Assembly: GCA_947492955.1 (NCBI GenBank) | Contig: CANLOV010000003.1 | Coordinates: 276,592 to 340,591 of the forward strand | Direction of reading: 5' to 3' | DNA from: an uncultured Cellulophaga sp. | GTDB taxonomy: Bacteria; Bacteroidota; Bacteroidia; Flavobacteriales; Flavobacteriaceae | Length of the DNA stretch: 64,000 bases | Shown here: positions 12,457 through 21,751 of the stretch, piece after piece | Numbering within the stretch: position 1 is the first letter of the stretch | Layout of the letters: each line of letters begins with the position of its first letter | Program-made: the position numbers and the translations under genes | Notes under the pieces: generated by a model | Seen by the model: the letters and a program-made list of their open reading frames with translations, nothing else | The model's database searches: none | What the model was told of the DNA's origin: nothing

Positions 12457-13114
12457 AGAAGGCCAAAAAATTATATTGGTAACTTTTTTCATTGTTTGTG
12501 CAATTGTACTCTTAGCTCATTTCTATATAGATATAACATGGCTAAAGTATGCATTACACGCACTAGCATTAATTATTTTAATATTAATACTGCAATTCTT
12601 TAGAAACCCTAAACGTGTTATTACTCAAAGTTTTGATGAAATAGTAGCCCCTGTAGATGGTAAAGTAGTGGTTATTGAAGAGGTTGAAGAACCAGAATAT
12701 TTTAAGGGAAAAAGAAAACAAGTATCTATTTTTATGTCGCCTATTAACGTACATGTTACTAGATATGCTGCAAGTGGAGTTATAAAATTTTCTAAATATC
12801 ATCCTGGAAAATATTTAGTTGCTTGGCACCCTAAGGCTAGTGAAGAAAATGAACGTACCACCGTTGTTATTAACACTCCTAAATTTGGCGATATCTTATA
12901 TAGACAAATAGCTGGTGCTCTAGCAAGACGTATTGTAAACTACGCTGAAGTTGGCGATAGTGTACAACAAGGACAAGATGCTGGTTTTATAAAATTTGGT
13001 TCTAGAGTAGATTTGTTCTTACCTTTAGATTGTGCTATTACTGTTAAACTAAACCAAAAAGTAACAGGAAACAAAACATGTATAGCAGCTCTTGTAGAGA
13101 CGAATGAAGAATAA
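12446..13114 (+). CDS. psd: phosphatidylserine decarboxylase family protein
   Basis: FRNPKR, APVDGKVVVIEE, INVHVTRYP-like, IKFGSRVDLF (GS processing-like site). Confidence 0.94.
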   Translation: MFHKEGQKIILVTFFIVCAIVLLAHFYIDITWLKYALHALALIILILILQFFRNPKRVITQSFDEIVAPVDGKVVVIEEVEEPEYFKGKRKQVSIFMSPINVHVTRYAASGVIKFSKYHPGKYLVAWHPKASEENERTTVVINTPKFGDILYRQIAGALARRIVNYAEVGDSVQQGQDAGFIKFGSRVDLFLPLDCAITVKLNQKVTGNKTCIAALVETNEE

Positions 13115-13361
13115 AAAGCTAAAAGAAGATTTTATAAAAGCAGTAGAATATGCTAAAACATATCCTAGTGCTATACCTGCCGATATTAAATTAAAATTTT
13201 ATGCTTACTATAAAATAGCTAGTAAAAATTTTGACCGTCCAGGCAGCAAAACACCTTTAGTTAATGCTTTTAAGGCTAATGCTCTTATACAAGCTAATAA
13301 TATTAGTAGGGAAAAAGCCATGAAATTATACATAGCCCTGGTAAAAAAAGAACTTAAATAA
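13104..13361 (+). CDS. acyl-CoA-binding protein
   Basis: ACBP fold: FIKAVEYAKTYPSAIPADIKLKFYAYYKIA...PLVNAFKANALIQANNISREKAMKLYIALV. Confidence 0.88.
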   Translation: MKNKKLKEDFIKAVEYAKTYPSAIPADIKLKFYAYYKIASKNFDRPGSKTPLVNAFKANALIQANNISREKAMKLYIALVKKELK

Positions 13362-13807
13362 TTACAATTCTATTTCTACAATTCTATTATCTGATAATGT
13401 TTTAAAACCTAATTCTTTTACAGTTATATTTTCAATAGAACCAAAATCGCAGCATTGATTAGTTTTAGGTAGATTATACGTAAAAGACATCTCTATTACA
13501 TTTTGCCTTCTATACTAAGCCTTACTTCCTCTTTATATACTTCTCTAATAGAGATACTACCTATATTATTTTCTTTAGAAAAATTAAATTCAAACAGAAT
13601 AGGCTCATTATTAAAATCTGTAACCTTAATATCATCAATACTTATTTCTTTATTAAGTATATAATTTTCTTTTGTTTCCGAATCTATCAACCTTATATTA
13701 AACCCTGAAGCTGCACATAATACAGCAGAGCAATCTGGTTCTTTACTTGTTTCATTACAAGACGTTGCTAATGTAAGTATCAATAATATTTGTACTATTT
13801 TTTTCAT
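13362..13807 (-). pseudogene. small lipoprotein gene interrupted by an apparent 1-nt frameshift at an A-run
   Basis: Intact frame 13496-13807 ends ...SIREVYKEEVRLSIEGKM*; adding one A to GGCAAAATG gives ...SIEGKNVIEMSFTYNLPKTNQCCDFGSIENITVKELGFKTLSDNRIVEIEL* ending at 13362. Confidence 0.75.
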
Positions 13808-13873
13808 AATATAATCTTATATCACAAAGAGTATAAATTATACAAATGGTTGCGTAAAATAATTTTAGGAAAT

Positions 13874-14698
13874 TTATGCTTTAAATAAGCCCTGACGTTC
13901 TGCCCATTCTGTCCAAGAACCATCATATATATACTTATTATTTTTTAACACCTTTTCACTTGCCAATAATACAATACAAGCTGTAATTCCCGAACCACAA
14001 CTAAAAACAATATCTTGATTTTTAATATTCTTAAATATTTTAATTAAATCTTCTTCATTTTTATATGTTCCGTTCTCTTGCAAAACATCTTTATAGTGGA
14101 TATTAATGGCATTAGGAATATGCCCACTCTTTAGATTTTTCCTAGGATCATCTTCAGTCCCCACAAAGCGTCCGTTAGAACGTGCATCAATTAAAAGCAT
14201 TTTCTTTTCTGATATATTGCTAACAATATCATCATACGATTTAATATTAACTTGCTCTTTAAGAGCTCTAAAATTCCCTATACTATGCTCTTTATTATGA
14301 AATTTTTCTGTAGGATAGCCTTTATTAATCCATTCTGGCAAACCGCCATCTAATACAGATACCTTTTTATGCCCTAAAGCTTTAAACATCCACCAAACTC
14401 TAGGACTTGTATAAATACCTAAATTATCATAAACTATAATATGAGAAGTATTGTTAATACCTAATTCTCTAGATTCTTTTTGAAACTGAGCTATGGAAGG
14501 AAACATATTTGGTAATTCGCTTTCTTTATTTGAAAATTTTAACTTTAAATCAAAGAATTTAGCAGTTGGTATAACTTTAGCTTTACAAACAGGAATAACA
14601 CGATGGGCTGTAGCAACAAAGCTAGTATCTAATACAATTATATCCTCTTTATGTAAATTATCCTTAAGCCACGCTACAGAAACTATATTTTCTAACAT
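13874..14698 (-). CDS. sulfurtransferase (tandem rhodanese)
   Basis: Two rhodanese domains: IVLDTSF..., VLDGGLPEWINKGYP, LIDARSNGRFVG, FSCGSGITACI. Confidence 0.93.
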   Translation of the reverse strand: MLENIVSVAWLKDNLHKEDIIVLDTSFVATAHRVIPVCKAKVIPTAKFFDLKLKFSNKESELPNMFPSIAQFQKESRELGINNTSHIIVYDNLGIYTSPRVWWMFKALGHKKVSVLDGGLPEWINKGYPTEKFHNKEHSIGNFRALKEQVNIKSYDDIVSNISEKKMLLIDARSNGRFVGTEDDPRKNLKSGHIPNAINIHYKDVLQENGTYKNEEDLIKIFKNIKNQDIVFSCGSGITACIVLLASEKVLKNNKYIYDGSWTEWAERQGLFKA

Positions 14699-14712
14699 TT
14701 TAATTGTTTAAT

Positions 14713-15264
14713 TTAAGATGTAATTTTTTTAATTAGGTTAGCTAATATTTTTTGTCCTTCTTCCCAAATACCTAATTGAGATTCGGAGTTTATGTGCCCT
14801 AGTTTTCCAACACTAACAAACTTACTCTCCCATTTATTTGCAAAAAACCTTGCTCTTTCTATACTTATATAATTATCGTTTTCACTACAAACTACAATAG
14901 ATGGTATTTTTATTTTTTGCAATGGCATTGGAGCAAAAGACCTTACAACATCTGGTGTATGACTAGGAGAATCTACATCTGCAGGCGCTACTAACATAAC
15001 TCCTTTTATATTAGTATTTTCATATATAAGCAACCAATGAAGCACTAAAGAAACTGCCAAACTATGCGCTATTAAAATAATTTGTTCGTCTGATTTATTT
15101 ATATGCTCATTAAGGCGTTGTACCCATAAATCTTTACTAGGTGTATCCCAATTATCTTGTTCTACTCTATCTGTATTTTTAAGTGTATTGCACCAATAAG
15201 TTTGCCAATGATCCTCTCCTGAACCTCCTAGCCCAGGAACTATTAACAATTTATACTCACTCAT
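14713..15264 (-). CDS. RBBP9/YdeN family alpha/beta hydrolase
   Basis: LIVPGLGGSGEDHWQTYW, LIAHSLAVSLVLHW, GKLGHINSESQLGIWEEG. Confidence 0.93.
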   Translation of the reverse strand: MSEYKLLIVPGLGGSGEDHWQTYWCNTLKNTDRVEQDNWDTPSKDLWVQRLNEHINKSDEQIILIAHSLAVSLVLHWLLIYENTNIKGVMLVAPADVDSPSHTPDVVRSFAPMPLQKIKIPSIVVCSENDNYISIERARFFANKWESKFVSVGKLGHINSESQLGIWEEGQKILANLIKKITS

Positions 15265-15502
15265 AAATATTACTTTATTACCTCTATTCTCTAAATATAA
15301 TTCTAAAATACAATTAAATATTCTCTTTTTATTGCTGATACATTTCTGAAAAGTAAAATCTAATCTCTTAAAGAAAATACAAGTTTTGTTAAATCTCTAC
15401 TAAAATGTTAGCTAAACATTAGTTATAGATTAACTCATCGTAAATGGCATATATAGGGAATATTCTTTGATACTTTCTGTATCTAATATAAAAACAAATC
15501 AC

Positions 15503-16204
15503 ATGAAAAAATTAGTATTCTTTACAGCATTATTAGCTTTTGGTTTTTCAACAGCTCAACAATCTAAAAAAAATGAAAAACTAACACTAAAAAAAGACAC
15601 TTGGTATTTGGGAGGAGATGCTTCTTTTAGGGATTCTAACAATGAACTCCTTAGAAATGATACTATTAGAAATAGGAATAACAGATATCGATTTAACATT
15701 AGCCCAAAAGTAGGCTACTTTATTCAAGATAATTTACTAGTAGGACTAGGTGTTAATTATAGGTATGGCAAAAATAAAAGTACAAATATGTATACCAATG
15801 AAAATAACGAATTAACTTCAGAAAAATACTGCAATACGGACGAATCATTAGGCATCTTTAGCTACTTAAGAAAATATATTCCAATCTCTAAAAATTTAGC
15901 TTTATTTATACAAGGAGAAGTAAAATATAATGAAAATTGGCACAAAATAGAAGACGATGGCGTTCTTTATAACAGTTATAAAGATCATGAAACATTTATA
16001 GGTTTTAGACCTGGGATCACCTATTTTATTTCTAAAAAATTAGCTTTAGAAACCAATCTAGGGCGAATTGGTTATAGTATTGGCAAAGGAACTAATAAAA
16101 ATATTAATGAAACTAACGAACCTAAAATGGAAGATAAGTATAATTCTTTCGATTTTTCTTTTAACTCAACAGATTTAAATTTTGGTTTTGCTTATTATTT
16201 TTAA
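15503..16204 (+). CDS. outer membrane beta-barrel-like protein
   Basis: Signal peptide MKKLVFFTALLAFGFSTAQ; alternating beta pattern, C-terminal FGFAYYF. Confidence 0.8.
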   Translation: MKKLVFFTALLAFGFSTAQQSKKNEKLTLKKDTWYLGGDASFRDSNNELLRNDTIRNRNNRYRFNISPKVGYFIQDNLLVGLGVNYRYGKNKSTNMYTNENNELTSEKYCNTDESLGIFSYLRKYIPISKNLALFIQGEVKYNENWHKIEDDGVLYNSYKDHETFIGFRPGITYFISKKLALETNLGRIGYSIGKGTNKNINETNEPKMEDKYNSFDFSFNSTDLNFGFAYYF

Positions 16205-16218
16205 TTTTATAAAATAAG

Positions 16219-16255
16219 AAGCCTTCAAATACTAATGATTAGTATTTGAAGGCTT
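16219..16255. terminator. bidirectional hairpin terminator
   Basis: Perfect 17-bp stem AAGCCTTCAAATACTAA-TGA-TTAGTATTTGAAGGCTT between convergent genes. Confidence 0.85.
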
Positions 16256-16301
16256 TATAAATTCTTGTTAATTTATATAATATATTATGCAGTATCCGCG
16301 C

Positions 16302-18293
16302 TTAACTACTCAATGCTATCATTGCTTTTTCTAAAAAACAAACCAAATCATTACTAGTTTTTTTAATTTTAACACTATTAGCTACTTGTACCTCCTTTTC
16401 AATAGTTGAGCATAATATCCTTCCTTTATCAAAGTGAAAAACTCCAAAAGTGCCCATAATTAAATGTACTTTCTCTTTTAAGGCTTCTAAATTGTTACTC
16501 GCTATTGCTTCTTTTATATCTAATATATCTTGCGGAGTTCTTTCTAAAAAATATCCTGTAATTTCATTTACAAAATCTTCTCCTTCTTTAATTTTTAGTC
16601 TTTTAATTATTTCTTTAAAATCATCAAATTTTACTTCTCTATTAAATTCACTATCACTACTAACATTCTTATATTTTAATACTGTTTTTATTAAATCTTG
16701 CTCTGTGTAAGGTTTTGTAATATAATCTACCATACCCATTGCTATACATTTTTCCTTTTCCCCAACTAAGGAATGTGCAGAACATGCTATTATAGGTATA
16801 TTTATTTTTAAATCTTCTCTCATTTTTTCTGTAGTAGCAAACCCATCTAATACTGGCATTTGTAAATCCATTAAAATTAAATCATAACTATTATCGGTTA
16901 TCACATCTAGGGCTACTTGTCCATTTTCTGCCACATCAATACTTGCTCCCCACCTACTTAAATATGTTTTTGCTAAAATTTGATTATGAATATTATCCTC
17001 TACTAATAATATACTAAGATTGGCTAACACTTCTTTATCTTCTGTAACAACAGGAAGAACAATTTCTGTATTAGACGCTACTTTTGGCATATCAAAAACA
17101 ATATTAAAAGTAAACTCTGAGCCTTTACCAACACTACTAAGCACATTAATTTTTCCCTTATACAAACGTACAAGCATACTAACTATGCTTAAGCCTAAAC
17201 CTGTGCCTCCATAAAACCTTGTTGTAGATGTTTCTGCTTGCGAAAAACGCTCAAAAATTGAATCTAATTTATCTTTAGGAATACCAATACCTGTATCTTT
17301 TACAGTAAAAGACACTTTTACTTTAGTTTCTTTAATAAAATCTACAATAGCTCTTAATTCTACACTTCCTTTATTAGTAAATTTAATTGCATTACTAATT
17401 AAATTAATAAAAATTTGAATAAGCCTTGTCTCATCTCCTAATACATAATTTGGTATTTCATTATCTATGGTAGAAATAAGCTTAACACCTTTTTCTTTTG
17501 CTATTTGTGCTTGTAAATTAATTACATGGTGTATAAGCTTATGTAAAGAGATTGGTGTTTTCTCTAAAATAACATTACCACTTTCTAACTTAGATACATC
17601 TAATATATCATTAATTATTACTTTTAAATTCTGAGAAGAAACTGCTATTATATCTAAATAATCTAATTGCTCTTTTGTTAATACCGTCTTCTTTAACACA
17701 TCATTAAAACCTATTATGGCATTTAAAGGTGTTCTAATTTCATGACTCATGTTAGATAAAAACTCATCTTTTATGCTAGATAGTTTTTCTATTTCAAATT
17801 TCTCGCGTCTTAACCTAATAAGATTCATAAGCGTCTTGGAAATTAACTCCATTATTTTTCGCTTTTCGTTGGTTAAGTTTTTAGGAATAGAATCTATAGC
17901 ACATAATGCTCCGATTGCCGCCCCTTCCATATCTACCAATGGTGCTCCTGCGTAAAACCTAATTCTTGGATCAGCAATAACTAACGGGTTATTTTTAAAC
18001 CTATCGTCTTCTAAAGTATCTTGAATCTCGAAAACCTCTTCGCCCATTATTGCATATTGACAAAAGGAAATATTCCTAGGGGTATCTTTTACATTAGAAC
18101 CACTATTAGATTTAAACCACTGTCTATTTTCATCTACAAGAGTAACCATACAACTTGATACGCCTAAAATATCACTAGCTAATTCTGTTAGATTATCAAA
18201 CATTTCCTCTTTCTCCGTATCTAGTATAGAGTAGTATTTAAGCCTTTCTAAACGAAATGATTCATTTTCTGGAATTGGGGGAGAGATGTTCAT
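16302..18293 (-). CDS. GAF-domain hybrid histidine kinase with receiver and HPt domains
   Basis: GAF, HisKA SNMSHEIRTPLNAIIGF, HATPase DTGIGIPKDKL..GGTGLGLSI, REC LILMDLQMPVLDG, HPt-like C-terminus. Confidence 0.95.
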   Translation of the reverse strand: MNISPPIPENESFRLERLKYYSILDTEKEEMFDNLTELASDILGVSSCMVTLVDENRQWFKSNSGSNVKDTPRNISFCQYAIMGEEVFEIQDTLEDDRFKNNPLVIADPRIRFYAGAPLVDMEGAAIGALCAIDSIPKNLTNEKRKIMELISKTLMNLIRLRREKFEIEKLSSIKDEFLSNMSHEIRTPLNAIIGFNDVLKKTVLTKEQLDYLDIIAVSSQNLKVIINDILDVSKLESGNVILEKTPISLHKLIHHVINLQAQIAKEKGVKLISTIDNEIPNYVLGDETRLIQIFINLISNAIKFTNKGSVELRAIVDFIKETKVKVSFTVKDTGIGIPKDKLDSIFERFSQAETSTTRFYGGTGLGLSIVSMLVRLYKGKINVLSSVGKGSEFTFNIVFDMPKVASNTEIVLPVVTEDKEVLANLSILLVEDNIHNQILAKTYLSRWGASIDVAENGQVALDVITDNSYDLILMDLQMPVLDGFATTEKMREDLKINIPIIACSAHSLVGEKEKCIAMGMVDYITKPYTEQDLIKTVLKYKNVSSDSEFNREVKFDDFKEIIKRLKIKEGEDFVNEITGYFLERTPQDILDIKEAIASNNLEALKEKVHLIMGTFGVFHFDKGRILCSTIEKEVQVANSVKIKKTSNDLVCFLEKAMIALSS

Positions 18294-18337
18294 AATAATA
18301 ACGTATATAATATTTTAACGCTATTTTTCCTTCAATA

Positions 18338-18796
18338 TTACATAATTCCTACATATATACTTGCTTCTCCGTTTGTTGGGTTTATTGCTTTTTCTCCATA
18401 TACTTCAAAATCTGCTTTATAACTTCTATTTAAATTTTGCTTCCAAATACTGGTCCAAACATCGTAAACAGCATTTTTAGTTAAATCTCCTTTTGCTATA
18501 AATTTTTTATAAACGCCTTCGTTAAAACTCATACCAACCATGCCTTCTGGAACATCTTTTAAATCTTTTACTTTACAGCCTAATAATGCCGTATAGGGTT
18601 TTAAATGATCACCTTCATACGCTGTGTAAACAGCATAAATATCATTGGTTAATTTATTTGGTATGCTATTTAAAATGTCATCGTTCATAAACTTATTCCA
18701 TAGAGCACCTATATCTCTTGCTGCCTCACCGTTTAAATTAGAGGTTCTTACTTTTATACCTATTACTTTAAATGATTCTATTTTTATATTACCCAT
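18338..18796 (-). CDS. GyrI-like small-molecule-binding/effector domain protein
   Basis: MGNIKIESFKVIGIKVRTSNLNGEAARDIGALWNKF...FEVYGEKA. Confidence 0.75.
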   Translation of the reverse strand: MGNIKIESFKVIGIKVRTSNLNGEAARDIGALWNKFMNDDILNSIPNKLTNDIYAVYTAYEGDHLKPYTALLGCKVKDLKDVPEGMVGMSFNEGVYKKFIAKGDLTKNAVYDVWTSIWKQNLNRSYKADFEVYGEKAINPTNGEASIYVGIM

Positions 18797-18807
18797 AATT
18801 CTAATAT

Positions 18808-19206
18808 TTAAACAATTGTTTGATACATAATACTTGTAATTAACCAATTACCATTGTCTTTAGATAAAGACACATAATCGCAACCCCATGCACGAGGTGC
18901 CCACTCTAATTCTATTTTAACTACAGCTATTTTATCTTGTAGATCCAAAAGCGTTGTATTACAAGTACCATTAGGCATTATTTTTTTTAAATTATAAGTT
19001 GCTGCCCATTGCTTTATTTCTTTGTAATTATGAATAGACTTATCTAACCATTTATCATTTTCAAAATCATAAATAAACCCAATTTTTACACATTCTGGAG
19101 AAAAATAATCATTTACCAATTGGGGTTTTACTTCTTTAAAAGCTTGTACATACTTTTCTGCTATTGCAGTTACTACTTGTTCTTCTTTTCCTATTTCTGC
19201 TATCAT
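18808..19206 (-). CDS. nuclear transport factor 2-like (lumazine-binding-like) protein
   Basis: IAEKYVQAFKEVKPQLVNDYFSPECVKIGF...WAPRAWGCDYVSLSKDNGNWLITSIMYQ. Confidence 0.75.
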   Translation of the reverse strand: MIAEIGKEEQVVTAIAEKYVQAFKEVKPQLVNDYFSPECVKIGFIYDFENDKWLDKSIHNYKEIKQWAATYNLKKIMPNGTCNTTLLDLQDKIAVVKIELEWAPRAWGCDYVSLSKDNGNWLITSIMYQTIV

Positions 19207-19293
19207 ACTTTTATTATGGTTTTACATATTAATACCATAAAAGTAAAATCTAACGATGCCAAACAATGTCAGGGGTAATTTTTATTTATAAAA

Positions 19294-19319
19294 AAAGGCA
19301 CCTTTATAAAGGTGCCTTT
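19294..19319. terminator. hairpin terminator downstream of folD
   Basis: AAAGGCACCTTTATAAAGGTGCCTTT stem flanked by A/T runs. Confidence 0.8.
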
Positions 19320-19342
19320 GTAAAAATCTATGAAAGAGATTT

Positions 19343-20230
19343 TTATTTTTTCTTACTAATATGTCTCTCTCTGGCTAATAATGTGTTTTTTAATAGCATT
19401 GCTATAGTCATTGGACCTACACCTCCAGGTACTGGTGTAATAAAAGATGCTTTTTTACTTACACTCTCAAAATCTACATCACCTGCTAACCTGTAACCAT
19501 TCTTTTTAGTTTGATCTGGCACTCTGGTAATTCCTACATCAATTACCACTACATCTTCTTTTACCATATCTCCTGTTAAGAATTCGGAAATACCAATAGC
19601 AGCTACAACAATATCTGCCCTTTTTGTAATTTCTTTTAAATCTTTAGATCTACTATGAACTACAGTAACTGTTGCATCGCCTGCTTTACGCTTTTGACTC
19701 ATTAAAATACTCATGGGTCTACCAACAATATGGCTTCTTCCTAAGACAACTACGTTTTTGCCAGATGTTTCTACCTGATACCTTTCTAATAACTCCATAA
19801 TACCATAGGGTGTTGCTGGTAAAAAGGTAGGTAAATCTAAAGCCATTTTACCTACATTGGTAGGATGAAAACCATCTACATCTTTATCGGTATCTATAGC
19901 CATTAAAATTTTTTGCTCATCTATTTGATCAGGCAAAGGCAACTGAACTATAAATCCATCGATATCATCATTAGTATTTAGTTCGTTTATTTTTTCTAAC
20001 AACTCTTCTTCTGAAGTATATTCTGGTAATTCAATTAACGTAGAATTAAATCCTATTTTTTCACATGCTTTTACTTTTGCATTTACATAGGTCATACTTG
20101 CGCCATCACTCCCAACTAATACAGCTGCTAAATGTGGCACTTTTTCTTTACGCTCTTTCATTTTTACTACCTCGGCAGTAATTTCTTCTTTTATCTGATT
20201 CGATATTTTTTTACCGTCTAATAACTCCAT
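19343..20230 (-). CDS. folD: bifunctional methylenetetrahydrofolate dehydrogenase/cyclohydrolase
   Basis: [49 protein letters not shown]. Confidence 0.97.
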   Translation of the reverse strand: MELLDGKKISNQIKEEITAEVVKMKERKEKVPHLAAVLVGSDGASMTYVNAKVKACEKIGFNSTLIELPEYTSEEELLEKINELNTNDDIDGFIVQLPLPDQIDEQKILMAIDTDKDVDGFHPTNVGKMALDLPTFLPATPYGIMELLERYQVETSGKNVVVLGRSHIVGRPMSILMSQKRKAGDATVTVVHSRSKDLKEITKRADIVVAAIGISEFLTGDMVKEDVVVIDVGITRVPDQTKKNGYRLAGDVDFESVSKKASFITPVPGGVGPMTIAMLLKNTLLARERHISKKK

Positions 20231-20279
20231 TGTCTATTATCGTGAGTTTATATTTTATATTTATTTAATGGCTGATAAT

Positions 20280-21617
20280 TTAACGCATACCTTTCATGGC
20301 ACCCATCATCTGCATCATTTTTTTACCGCCACCGCCTTGCATCATCTTCATCATCTTACTCATTTGGTTAAATTGCTTTAGTAATTGGTTTACCTCTTGT
20401 ATGGTACGTCCACTACCTTTAGCAATTCTCTTTTTTCTACTAGCATTTAATTTGGCTGGTGTAGATCTTTCTAATGGTGTCATAGAATGTATAATTGCCT
20501 CTATATGCTTAAAGGCATCATCGTCTATATCTAAACCTTTCATTGCCTTTCCTGCACCAGGAATCATCCCCATTAAATCCTTCATACTACCCATTTTCTT
20601 AATCTGCTGAATCTGACTTAAAAAGTCATCAAAACCAAACTTATTCTTGGCAATTTTCTTTTGAATTTTACGAGCTTCCTCTTCATCGAACTGCTCTTGT
20701 GCTCGTTCTACTAAAGAAACAACATCTCCCATTCCTAGGATACGATCTGCCATACGTGTTGGGTAAAACACGTCTATAGCATCCATTTTTTCTCCTGTAC
20801 CAATAAATTTAATTGGTTTATTTACTACAGATTTAATAGATATTGCTGCACCACCACGAGTATCACCATCTAACTTGGTTAAAATTACTCCATCAAAATT
20901 TAAAATATCATTAAATGCTTTTGCTGTATTTACAGCATCTTGCCCTGTCATGGCATCTACAACAAATAATGTTTCTTGTGGTTGTATTGCTTTATGAACG
21001 TTAGATATTTCGTTCATCATTTCTTCATCTACTGCCAAACGGCCAGCGGTATCTATTATTACCACATTATTTCCGTTTGCTTTAGCATGTGCTATAGCTG
21101 CTTTAGAAATAGCTACTGGATCTGTATTTCCTCTATCCGAATATACTTCTACTCCTATTTGCTCTCCTACTACATGCAATTGATCTATTGCCGCAGGACG
21201 GTATATATCACAAGCTACCAATAAAGGTTTCTTATTCTTTTTTGTTTTTAAAAAGTTACCTAATTTACCTGTAAAAGTTGTTTTACCAGAACCTTGTAGT
21301 CCTGACATTAATATTACAGACGGGTTTCCTGATAAATTAATACCTTCTACATCTCCTCCCATGAGTTCTACCAACTCATCTTTAACCAACTTCACCATTA
21401 ACTGCCCTGGTTGCAGGGTTGTTAATACATCTTGACCTAGTGCTTTTTCTTTTACTCTAGCTGTAAATTCTTTGGCTATTTTAAAGTTAACATCGGCATC
21501 TAATAAAGCTCTACGTACTTCTTTTAAAGTTTCTGCAACATTAATTTCTGTTATTTGCCCGTGCCCCTTTAAAACGTGGAGTGCTTTATCTAACTTATCA
21601 CTTAAATTATCAAACAT
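20280..21617 (-). CDS. ffh: signal recognition particle protein
   Basis: GLQGSGKTTFTGKL, DTAGRLAVDEEMM, TKLDGDTRGGAA, Met-rich C-terminus. Confidence 0.98.
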   Translation of the reverse strand: MFDNLSDKLDKALHVLKGHGQITEINVAETLKEVRRALLDADVNFKIAKEFTARVKEKALGQDVLTTLQPGQLMVKLVKDELVELMGGDVEGINLSGNPSVILMSGLQGSGKTTFTGKLGNFLKTKKNKKPLLVACDIYRPAAIDQLHVVGEQIGVEVYSDRGNTDPVAISKAAIAHAKANGNNVVIIDTAGRLAVDEEMMNEISNVHKAIQPQETLFVVDAMTGQDAVNTAKAFNDILNFDGVILTKLDGDTRGGAAISIKSVVNKPIKFIGTGEKMDAIDVFYPTRMADRILGMGDVVSLVERAQEQFDEEEARKIQKKIAKNKFGFDDFLSQIQQIKKMGSMKDLMGMIPGAGKAMKGLDIDDDAFKHIEAIIHSMTPLERSTPAKLNASRKKRIAKGSGRTIQEVNQLLKQFNQMSKMMKMMQGGGGKKMMQMMGAMKGMR

Positions 21618-21694
21618 AGTCTTACCTTATTATCAAGAAATGCAAATTTAGTGATTTGAACATTACTATTGAAGAAACACTTTACAAACTAAAA

Positions 21695-21731
21695 AATAAA
21701 GGCTGCTAAATTTAATTTAGCAGCCTTTATT
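21695..21731. terminator. hairpin terminator
   Basis: Perfect 16-bp stem AATAAAGGCTGCTAAA-TTTAA-TTTAGCAGCCTTTATT. Confidence 0.85.
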
Positions 21732-21751
21732 AATTTGTGCAATTAATAATC

